Below, one piece after another: positions 52,159 to 60,942 of a DNA stretch of 64,000 bases; the stretch's first letter is position 1, and each line of letters begins with the position of its first letter. Origin of the DNA: Entamoeba invadens IP1 (taxonomy: Eukaryota > Evosea > Mastigamoebida > Endamoebidae). The notes beneath the pieces were generated by a model. The model had not been told where the DNA came from, made no database searches, and worked only from the letters and a program-made list of their open reading frames with translations. The position numbers were made by a program, and so were the translations under genes. The stretch lies in the NCBI RefSeq assembly GCF_000330505.1, contig NW_004440113.1:767636-831635 (forward strand), read 5' to 3'.

Positions 52159-54158
52159 AGTCTTTGCCAAAATATTACAAACTTGAAAATTTGCCAAATA
52201 ATTACATACCTCAATATCATTTACTATTTCTTTTAATTATTTTAAATTATTTGAAAACTATTTTACTATCAGAAAAATAACCATACATTATAATAATTAT
52301 AATTATCAAAAATACTAAATCAACTTAACACACAAAAAACAACACTTAACATGGTAAAAAAGAAGAAATAATTGTCATCATATCAAAATTCATCAATATA
52401 AAAAGTTTCATTCAACTACTTTTTGTTGATAATTACATTTAAACAACATTATATACAATTGATTATTTTAAACTGTCGTTTTATCTTTTTTATATTACAA
52501 CACACAATTATTTACGACTATATTTCAATAACACCACATCACAAACTTAAACAATTAAGTAGTCACCTATTGATTATCAATTATCAATAATTTAATAACA
52601 ATAGTTAGTATAAAAGATATCACTGTTGATCACAATAATTTCATTTAAAAACAGTACAATTAATAAAACGTAATATCTATTTAATGTGTAAACTTGTAAC
52701 ATCGAATTAGAACTTAAAATGATGACACCAAGATTTAAACAATATTACCATTTACAACATTTTAAATACTGAATTTTGGTTCAAAACACGCGTACATAAG
52801 ATATAATAACATTTTTATTCGTCTAAAAGTTTAACACCATTATTTTTGTTAAAAACATAACATAAAAAACTTTAATAAAACTTTTTTATGGTTTTTAAGA
52901 ACAAGAGTTGAATTGTAACTTGTTAACTTCATAAGAAAACAATGTTTTCAATTATTCACATAACAAAGTTATCAACACGATAAAACGTTCAAATTAATTA
53001 ATAATTATTAATAACAGATAAAAATATTGTTAATACAAAAGTAATTGTTAAATTTAATTTCCCATTGAATGATGACTGTTAATGACATTATTATTCTCAA
53101 ATATTGATTATTATTTTGTGTAATTTGTTTGACATTTTGTTAATACAAATAAAATCAAATATAAACAATTGTTTAATAGTGTAACTAAGTTGATTTTCAC
53201 AATTATTATCCAAAAGCTATTTGTTGATAACCACTTATAAGCTAGATATTATATACAATTGTTTTTTTAACTATAGTTTTATTGTGTTTCAAATTACAAC
53301 ACATAATAGTAAACACAAGTGTTTCTATAACACCACAACTATTATGATAGAGTTAAATAAAATCATTTATTAAATATTATTATTCAATAATTAAATAACA
53401 ACAGTTAGTGTATAATGTTTCATAGTTAATCACAATGTTTTTATTAAAAACAGCCTATAAAATTAAAAGTGGTATCTTTTAAGTAAGTAAACATGTAAAA
53501 TCAAATTAAACTTTAAATGATAACACTAAGACTAAGACAACAATTTACAAAAATTTTATGTTATGACTTAAGGCTCACATGTACATGCACATAAGATATT
53601 AAAATTGATTGTTTTAAAAGTCCAAGGTTTAAACACAACATCTGTTGTAAATATAAAGATGTTAACAATAAAATTATGAAAAGTTGTTTTGATTGACAAC
53701 AATCAATTAAACAATAATTTATCAAATAATAAAGTTACAAAACAACTTACAATGTAAATCATCAAATACTCAAACAAACAAACAAAGTCATAAAAGTGGT
53801 TTAATAAAAAATAACATATTTCAATTTCAATAATTCGATATAAGTGATTTTATGTTTTTTATTCATCATAAATTGTTCATTTTCTTGTTTCGGCATTTTA
53901 AAAAAATGGTAAAGACTTTTTTAAAAAATTTTTTGTTAATTCCCATAAAGTCGCCACAATTGTAAAAAAATATCAAATAATATATTATTTTATTATGTTT
54001 AAATTAAAATATATTTTTCTATACAGATAAGGGAATCGATATATCTAAATTAAGTTAACTAAAAAATATAATTTTTTCACTACAATTATAATTTGGCAAA
54101 TTTTTACCTTTATCAAAATTCGCCAAACATTTAAGTTTGTAAAATTTTGGCAAAGATT
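52159..54158. mobile_element. 2.0-kb non-coding element with degenerate terminal inverted repeats and TA flanks
   Basis: The left end reads AGTCTTTGCCAAAATATTAC then AAACTT. The right end, read on the opposite strand, is AATCTTTGCCAAAATTTTAC then AAACTT. The outer 26 bp match at all but two or three positions, and each is followed by a subterminal TTTGCCAAAT copy. TA flanks both sides (52157-52158 and 54159-54160). The 2000-bp interior has no coding frame over 60 codons and contains a degenerate tandem duplication. An old non-autonomous TA-inserting transposon is the best explanation. Confidence 0.65.
52423..53700 (+). repeat. degenerate ~800-bp direct duplication inside the 2-kb element
   Basis: Anchors recur at nearly constant spacing: TTGTTGAT (52423/53221), ATTATATACAATTG (52448/53248), TAACACCACA (52529/53328) and ACATAAG (52794/53589). 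The offset is 795-800 bp. The two copies span roughly 52423-52900 and 53221-53700 and are diverged. Confidence 0.65.
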
Positions 54159-54553
54159 TATAATTGTTTTTTAATTAATTCATATTGATTAATTATTATA
54201 GTAAAAAGTTGGTAATAATAATTATTATAAATGTTTAAAAAAAATTAATAATTACAATTATTTAAAAAAACCAAAACATATGTTTTGTTAAATTGTTGAG
54301 AATAGGATTGAAAATGATTTTTCAACACTTTCTATGATAATTTAACAGCACAACAAATGACGATTTGGTTTAAAAACGGGAATTGGGCCAATAAAAAATG
54401 AAACAGTAATGAGCATAAAACCATATCTCATGAAAAACTGTTTTTGTGGTAATTTTTACTAATTACCACAAATTTTATTAATTTCTATCAATAAAAATTG
54501 ACTTTAGCTTTGAATAGATATTAAGGTTGAAACTTTGTTTAACAAAAAACGTT

Positions 54554-56182
54554 ATGAAACAACACACCCTCATTGACCAAAGAAATGTTGTCATTATCGG
54601 AAACCCATTAAGCAAGAAAGTTTGTTACTTTGTTTTTGAACATGTTTTGATGTCAAGAAATCGTTAGTCACGTGGTTTATAAAAGAAGTGCTCGTAAATG
54701 AAGAAAACCCCAATGAACGCACCGAACTTTATGTCAAGGTTTGTGTCTAAGTAATCAAAGTATTTATTCAAATCATAGACAATCAAAAACGAAAAAAACG
54801 ATTTTAATATGTTTGTGTGGGATGTTGGTTTGTTTGAACTGACTTTCAAAGTTCATTAAAATGATTGACACCAAGAAAGTAGACAAACTGTTCAAAGCAT
54901 GTACGTCAAAACTGCGAATGTTGTTGTGGTTGTTTATAATACATGTGATAACAATTGTTTAAAAAGCATTAAAGAGAACATAAAAATGATCAACGAGTGT
55001 GCCAATGACAAACAACCATTTTATTTGTATTTTGTCGATAACAACATCGAAGAATCAGAAAACGAGAAAAACAGGAATGACATCGACCATTTCTTGTCGA
55101 ATCTTGTTTTACACCCATTTGTTATCAATCGTGGTATTTTCCAATGTGATACAAGTGATGGGAGTGGTATTCCCGATTTGTTTTCTGATATTATTAGTAA
55201 ATCGTATGATGATTTGGACCTTTACTACAACGACATTAACCGGACCGCAAGTCTCCTTCAGAAATTATTATACGAGACATCTAATTATGATAAATCCGTT
55301 TCACAACACGTTTCACTGCGATTGAAGTCCAAAGAAAGTTCGAAAAAACAAAAGAAACGACTTGAATGTGAATTGGACCAACTTGAAGAATGTTGTGTAT
55401 TCCGTTCAAACGTAATTATGGAGATGTGCGAACAAACAATCAACGCTCTTTCAACAACAATAAACGCAGTCAATGGGATCCGCGCAGAGTTTTCAAGAAG
55501 AGTTGTTGAGTCGTCGAAGACTTATAATAAAATCATAGACAATATCACAGCTGTTGATTCGCTCGTCACATCTATCAACATCGACAAAGGTATCGACCTG
55601 AACTCTGAAAATGAAAGATTTAAAGTGAAAAAGAGTCTCAATGAGAAAATGAAGATCAACACAGACATCATTGACAAATATCAAGTAGTCAAAGAACACA
55701 ACATTTCTGATGTACTTAGCCCACTTTATGTGGAGCGCCTTAACTTGTTGTGCAACACTTCTATAAAAAGTGTTTTGTTTGACTCAAAAATTGAAACGTT
55801 TTTAGACAACTATCAATTTATGGAGGTTGTTAAAAAAAACGATAAAGTTTGTGTTCTTCTTAAAGATGAGTCAGGTAATGTCAATGGGGTTTTCTTCCAA
55901 AATAAGACAAAAAAGGATAACGAATTGTTCTTCAACAACACCACTCTCTTTTCCTTGAGCGATTTTGTGAAGTACAACAACACGGCCTGTGATTTCAATT
56001 TTAATGGAATCAAAATTGATCCAAAGAAGAGAATTTTTCATTTTTCGACTAATTACACCACTTGTGTTGAGTTGACAGGCGACCATTTTTATTGTTACAA
56101 TCCCTTTAACATATCACAGAAAATAATACCTTTTCTACAAACTGGGAAAATGCAACGGGTAATCATTCTATTGATGTATTAA
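54554..56182 (+). CDS. Rab/Ras-like pseudo-GTPase with long C-terminal extension, four exons
   Basis: Exons 54554-54619, 54658-54738, 54779-54827 and 54876-56182 join through three GTTTGT...AG introns (38, 40, 48 nt) in consistent phases to give about 500 residues. The first about 160 residues follow a small-GTPase plan. Strand 1 is RNVVIIGN with a degenerate P-loop (GNPLSKKKS). Next come KSLVTWFIKEVL and ELYVKTIKNEKNDFNMFVWD (strands 2-3, ending at the position of DTAG, here WDVE). Then QTVQSMYVKTANVVVVVYNT matches the ITSSYYRGADVVILVYDxT segment. The NKxD position reads DNNIEE, so nucleotide binding is doubtful. The remaining about 340 residues are a coiled-coil region (about 200-300) and a beta-rich end (CVLLKDESGNVNGVFFQNKT) of unknown fold. 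No prenylation motif is seen. Confidence 0.7.
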
Positions 56183-56335
56183 GTTCAAATGGGTTTATGT
56201 TGTTTATAGTGTTTATAATGTTTTTAACTTGAGAAATAGACATGACAATCCAATTAATTTATATAAGGCATAAAGTGGAGATGTAAAAAGGAAACCATCT
56301 ATTCATCATTGTGTAAAAATTAATAATCAATTCAA

Positions 56336-56986
56336 TCAAATGTATGTTATTTTGACTGTGTATGTCTTTGTTATATTATCCCACGTAGTTTCCCCACACT
56401 TTCCAGTTGTTTGGTCCGTTTGCAATTCGTTGTTTGGTATTTTAAATGCAATTGTGTTGTACGGCTCTGCAGCAATCACCAAATATTGAAAGGCGTTATC
56501 ACATGGTTCAACATGTTGTTCAAAAGATCCCATAACTCTGAAAAGGGGAACAACGTCATTTGCTATTTGAGGGTAACTTACCACAACATAAATCGACTTT
56601 TTGCCTGTGGTTGAATCAATTTGCTTTGTTAAAGAGTACCCTGGTGTTCCTATCTTTTCGAAGTATTTAATCTTAGGCACCACCTTTGTTGTTGACTTCA
56701 ATGGAACTCCTCTGTCTTTCGCGTCTTTCAATTCTCTTGCTTTTAAATTTTGTTGATGTCTCTTTCCTTGTGTATGTGCTAAGTAGTTTGCCTCACTCAC
56801 GTGAATTGTCAAACACAACCGACACTCGTAACTCCCAGTATGCGTCTTATGAAAATATGGGTCTTTGCTTAAATCGATCTTTTCAAGCGCTAATTGTTTT
56901 AAACGCTCTTTGCGTGCCACGGCAGTCTCCGCTGCAGACGCCAACCCACCGGCTCCTGGTCTGCTCCCATGTTCTCTCCCAAACAT
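56336..56986 (-). CDS. SF3A2: splicing factor 3A subunit 2 (SF3A2/Prp11)
   Basis: U2 snRNP component needed for pre-spliceosome formation, 216 residues. It opens MFGREHGSRPGAGGLASAAE, nearly the animal SF3A2/SAP62 N-terminus. A matrin-type C2H2 zinc finger follows (YECRLCLTIHVSEANYLAHT then QGKRHQ), then PKIKYFEKIGTPGYSLTKQI, VSYPQIANDVVPLFRVMGSF and FEQHVEPCDNAFQYLVIAAE, all conserved blocks. It ends shortly after the WDNITKTY segment (animal proteins have WNxxTKQF). It lacks the long proline-rich tail of animal SF3A2, as expected for yeast and protist forms. No intron. Confidence 0.95.
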   Translation of the reverse strand: MFGREHGSRPGAGGLASAAETAVARKERLKQLALEKIDLSKDPYFHKTHTGSYECRLCLTIHVSEANYLAHTQGKRHQQNLKARELKDAKDRGVPLKSTTKVVPKIKYFEKIGTPGYSLTKQIDSTTGKKSIYVVVSYPQIANDVVPLFRVMGSFEQHVEPCDNAFQYLVIAAEPYNTIAFKIPNNELQTDQTTGKCGETTWDNITKTYTVKITYI

Positions 56987-57216
56987 TTTGCTTTTTGAGT
57001 TTTTCTTTTCTGTGGTTCTATCTAGTTAAAAATAAAAAGAAATAGAAATTATAATATCTTTTTAAAAATATTAAAAAGATACTATAATTTTGTCTCAAAT
57101 AAGTATGAAAAAAACCATAGACAAATTATATGAAAAGTGAGATCTCCAATGCCAGAGATGTCAAATGAATGGTAAACACAATCAAAATCAATTTTTTTCA
57201 TAAAAAGTTGGCATAT

Positions 57217-58032
57217 CTACACCTTAACGAGAATGGTCCGGAGCAAAAGAGCACATCTTTGCTTGATAAAGCAGATCTGTTGCTCTGCGTTGTACTTCAT
57301 AACAGTTGACAAGACGTAGTTGATGCTATCGTTTCGTAAATACATTTCAAAGTATTCAAGCCCCTCGCGGTCCATTTCCTTAAGAAGGCAAATATCACAC
57401 CCGAGCTCCCACCCCTCATTGTATGTATTAGTAAGTTCTTTTGGAAATTTGTAAGTCCCTCGTCGTATTTTGGACAAAACGAATTGGATGGCGGACATTG
57501 AATATATCCGATTTTTGATTTCACGTGGACAGAAATAATATACATTTGGATTTGAAAGGTAGTCTCTGAGACTGCGAATGGAATATTCTCTTTGATAAGG
57601 GAAGGCGCTATCGGGCCAAAGATCAAAACGCGTTCCAAAAAGCATGAAATACCTCTCGTAGTCTGTGAAGACATTCTTTACATTTGGGTTGATGCGGTAG
57701 TCTTGTTGTCGTGTCATTTTGTATTGAAGGACTGTGTTATAGTATGTAGTACTTTTTTCAGGTGGTACGTCACGGACATAAAGGGAATAATACGGGTGTG
57801 AAGTCTCGTTTTGAGTGTTCTGTAATGTTTGTTGTTTGCTTTGTTTTGGTATTTCTTTATTAACGAAAGAACTTAACGCCTTTATTGGTGATATTGTTTC
57901 TTTTTGTTGTGATTGAACAATTATGGGTTGAATCTGTTGTATGGAACTTTTTGCCTGTTGGACGGGAACACGAGGAAGATTCTCTTCGGCGGATATTGTT
58001 GATGATGTGTTATCTACTTTGACTTGGCTCAT
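57217..58032 (-). CDS. unknown protein with Gln-rich N-terminus
   Basis: The 271-residue product has a Gln/Ser-rich low-complexity start (about 1-75, QQAKSSIQQIQPIIVQSQQK). A folded-looking part follows (about 80-271) rich in Tyr, Arg and aromatic residues (YRINPNVKNVFTDYERYFML; YYFCPREIKNRIYSMSAIQF). Its C-terminus is helical (EQQICFIKQRCALLLRTILV). No catalytic motif, membrane segment or known family is visible. A minus-strand open frame continues upstream in another phase (58010-58228) with similar composition, so an additional 5' exon is possible. Probably an Entamoeba-specific protein. Confidence 0.7.
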   Translation of the reverse strand: MSQVKVDNTSSTISAEENLPRVPVQQAKSSIQQIQPIIVQSQQKETISPIKALSSFVNKEIPKQSKQQTLQNTQNETSHPYYSLYVRDVPPEKSTTYYNTVLQYKMTRQQDYRINPNVKNVFTDYERYFMLFGTRFDLWPDSAFPYQREYSIRSLRDYLSNPNVYYFCPREIKNRIYSMSAIQFVLSKIRRGTYKFPKELTNTYNEGWELGCDICLLKEMDREGLEYFEMYLRNDSINYVLSTVMKYNAEQQICFIKQRCALLLRTILVKV

Positions 58033-58590
58033 TCAAAAGGAGGTTTGAAATGTTTTTCCCGATCATATCGAGTGGATGTATTTGTGGAAAAGTCACCCTG
58101 TTTTCTATTCTGGGTGATTTGTTTCGTATTGTTATTATTTCACATTTTTTGTTCCTTTTCCCTAGTTGTCCCGATGGGTTCCAGAAGTTGAACATTTTTG
58201 CACAATTCCAATTATTTTGGTTCATCAATAGGTTTTTGTATAGTTTTTTTATAATCAGTATTAATAAATGGCAAAAGTGTTGTATTTATCAATAAATGAA
58301 TTGTTTATTATTAAACCAACTTTATAAAGATAAGTCCCGAATGTCATCAATTATTTTTTATGAACGTTCCAATTTTTGATAAAAAATAATAAGAGAACGA
58401 TATAGTTTTGTTATATACAATAACTTCAAAACTGGACCTTAAACAAAACATTTTCCAAATTAAATGTTATTTTCATCAACAAAAAATGAAAATAAAAGGA
58501 ATAATGAGCCAATTAGATAAGAGTTGTTATAACAGACATTTTAGGTGTGTAATATAAAATAAAAAATAAACTGAACTGGAAAGAAAAACA
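58033..58590. other. spacer between divergent genes
   Basis: Nothing is firmly supported apart from the possible upstream exon of the gene at 57217. The remainder is AT-rich. Confidence 0.4.
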
Positions 58591-59746
58591 ATGTACACGT
58601 TTGACGACGACATCTATTTCACTAAAGAAGACACGGAGAAGCTCCATCAACATCGTTACAACTGCACAGACAACTCAATTCTCAATAAATACATTTTGAA
58701 CAGTTTGGTCACTTTTTCGCAAACATAAATTGTAACATTTAGAGTACGTCTACCAACCCATTTTAAAGTATTTGATACCAAAGTGGATTGCACCAAACAT
58801 CATTAGCATTTTTGGGTTGGTGTTTTGTGTGCTCACACTTCCTGTGAATTATTCAAATGTGTTTGGGAGGTTCGAGTATCTCGTCACAGCATTTCTTGTG
58901 ATGTTGTATCAACTTTTTGATTCACTGGATGGGATGCAAGCTCGATACACAAAGTCTTCAAGCGCGCTTGGAGAGTTGGTTGACCATGGCATTGATGCGT
59001 TGACGTCTGGTATATTACTTTTATTATTAAGTCTTCAATGTGGTATGACACAACAAGAAAGATGTGTGTTGCTTGTAGTTGGGTACTTTGTTTTTTATGT
59101 CACCCACTATACTTCTTATTTCACAGAACACATGGAATTTGGGTATATTTTAAATCCAACAGAGGCATTGGTTACACTGTCAATATTCATGATATGTAGA
59201 ACAATATTTGGGATCACTTCGGATGTTTTTAAAAGTTACAAAGTGGGTAGTTTTTCAATCAACTTCATCATTGTATGTGTTATTGCAACATTGGCTTTAA
59301 TATATATTGTTATTGAATTAAGCAAAATCATAAGATATGATGGTCTATTCAATGTAATGATATCATATATTGTGATCTCCTTGTCATCCGTTTTAATTCT
59401 TCTCAGCCAGTCAAACTCAATTATTCTCGACCAAACCAAGGTGTTCATTGCTATACTCTTTTTGGCACACTACAACCAACTCTTCATTGCACATGCTATA
59501 TTACAAATTGAACATCCAAAGATTGGATATTTCTATTCAACTGTTATTATCATGGCAATTATCATCTTTATCAACATCAGTGGGTATAATATGATTGGGG
59601 GTACATTATACGAGAACGACTCATATGCGTCTGTGATTTTTGTCTTTGTAACACTGACGTTCACTTGTGTTGGTGAAGTTTCGCTGGTTCTCAATTGCTT
59701 TTGTGTTTTTTCGAGGGTCTTGAGAATCCACCCGTTTACTGTCTAA
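58591..59746 (+). CDS. ethanolamine/choline phosphotransferase (CDP-alcohol phosphotransferase), two exons
   Basis: Integral ER/Golgi enzyme making phosphatidylethanolamine or phosphatidylcholine from CDP-ethanolamine or CDP-choline and diacylglycerol (Kennedy pathway). Exon 1 (58591-58702) encodes the N-terminal KLHQHRYNCTDNSILNKYIL, matching the conserved start of CEPT1/EPT1. A 40-nt intron (58703-58742, GTTTGG...TAG) joins in phase 1. Exon 2 encodes IPKWIAPNIISIFGL and the catalytic motif DGMQARYTKSSSALGELVDH, continuing GID, near residues 100-122. This fits D-G-x2-A-R-x8-G-x3-D-x3-D exactly. Seven or so further hydrophobic segments follow. About 371 residues. An alternative end is possible: skipping GTTTCG...GAG near 59676-59713 would join another frame that encodes a further TM. 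Confidence 0.88.
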
Positions 59747-59862
59747 TTTTATTCATTTTTACTGTTGTACACCTCTCTTATACATTTTGGTGTTGGATTA
59801 TAATAAAGAAACATTCTATTTATAGATCATCACAAAGCCAAAAGTATCAAATTTCAATTCAA

Positions 59863-60310
59863 TCAGAACTCTTGTTCGTTCAGAAGCATATTTGGAATGC
59901 CGTTTTTAATAGGGAAGTGGCGCTGGCAAAGAGGACAAATGAGTTCTCCATCAATAACCTGGCACTATTGATGAGTTCGTGATTCTATCGAGTTGTTTCA
60001 AATATCATTTTTATTAACTCAGAAGGAAAGAACAAACGTCCATTAAGACATCCCAAAGAGCTTGCAAAAAAGCTTTATTGGATTTGTAGTCTGCAGGTAT
60101 TGTGGGTGGAATGACTAGTCCAATGTTTTGACCAGCAGAAACTAGACCAGCCCAATTGAGTCGCTCACTCTCAATCAAAGATATTAAAAAATCCTCGTTC
60201 ACCGGCGTTGTCACCTTTTCGACCTTTTGAGAGACAATTTTCAGGGGGAAGCTGTTGATACCACATTTTTTCTTTGGACAGATGAGGAGGTTGTGTGTAA
60301 ATAATTTCAT
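59863..60310 (-). CDS. TRM112: TRM112 methyltransferase activator, two exons
   Basis: Small zinc-binding partner that activates several methyltransferases (Trm9, Trm11, Mtq2/eRF1 and Bud23/18S rRNA). Exon 1 (60310-60038) begins [17 protein letters not shown] and continues through [20 protein letters not shown] 73-nt intron (60037-59965, GTTTGT...TAG) joins in phase 0. Exon 2 (59964-59863) encodes [20 protein letters not shown] then [13 protein letters not shown], the conserved C-terminus that packs on the partner enzyme. The product is about 124 residues, normal for the family. Four Cys (two per end) probably bind zinc. It is convergent with the phosphotransferase gene. Confidence 0.92.
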
Positions 60311-60454
60311 TGTAAATATCGAGTTAGGTTTTCATCCATCTTTGACTCTTTCATCCAAACATTATAGAGCTTTGAATACCAAATATTTGTTTTTTAGTCG
60401 TTTTTAATACTAAAAACTAGTAAAAAACAAGAATAAAAACAAAAAGCGATTGAA

Positions 60455-60825
60455 ATGCCTCATAAAATATATAAAAAGGGTTCTTATGATCTCGTAATTT
60501 CTTTTTCAATGGAGGAAGGTAAAAAAATTACACCGCTCCAGGCGCAATACAACATGCATATTGCACACGAGCAGTTGGCGTACAGATTCTTTACTGAGAT
60601 GCAAAAGGACAGAAAGGCGGAGACTGTTTGTGTACTCTTGTAAATTGGAAACGTAATAAAACAATTGACAAAAAGGAAAAGATAAAAAAGTGGAACGACG
60701 AAGAGCGAATTTTACGAGCACAACAGATGTATGATTTGGAGGATGGAAGGTATTACATCCAGAATGGAACTGTGATGTACTTGATGCCTGCCAAAGATAT
60801 TGTATCAAAGACTTCTGTGAATTAA
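60455..60825 (+). CDS. small two-exon protein, unknown
   Basis: Exon 1 (60455-60625) and exon 2 (60676-60825) join through a 50-nt intron (GTTTGT...AAAAAG) in phase 0, giving about 106 residues. The N-terminal half reads YDLVISFSMEEGKKITPLQA; the second half is basic/helical (KIKKWNDEERILRAQQMYDL) and ends GRYYIQNGTVMYLMPAKDIV. No signal peptide, TM segment or family was recognised. The clear splice signals and the even phase make it a real gene. It lies 117 bp upstream of the pogo-type element. Confidence 0.65.
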
Positions 60826-60942
60826 TACGTTTGATTGAAATTAGTTAAAGTCTTAAGTTTTGTATTGAATACTTTCTGTATTAAAAATTATAATAAGTAA
60901 TAGTTTAAATTATAGTTCAAATTTGTTTGTTATTAAAATATA

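Noticed and set aside
54664..54849. 61-codon minus-strand frame
   Set aside because: It has no ATG and is antisense to the phase-consistent exons of the Rab-like gene on the plus strand.
58010..58228. 72-codon minus-strand frame upstream of the Gln-rich unknown gene
   Set aside because: It overlaps the start of the accepted gene in another phase; it could be a 5' exon but no convincing donor was found.
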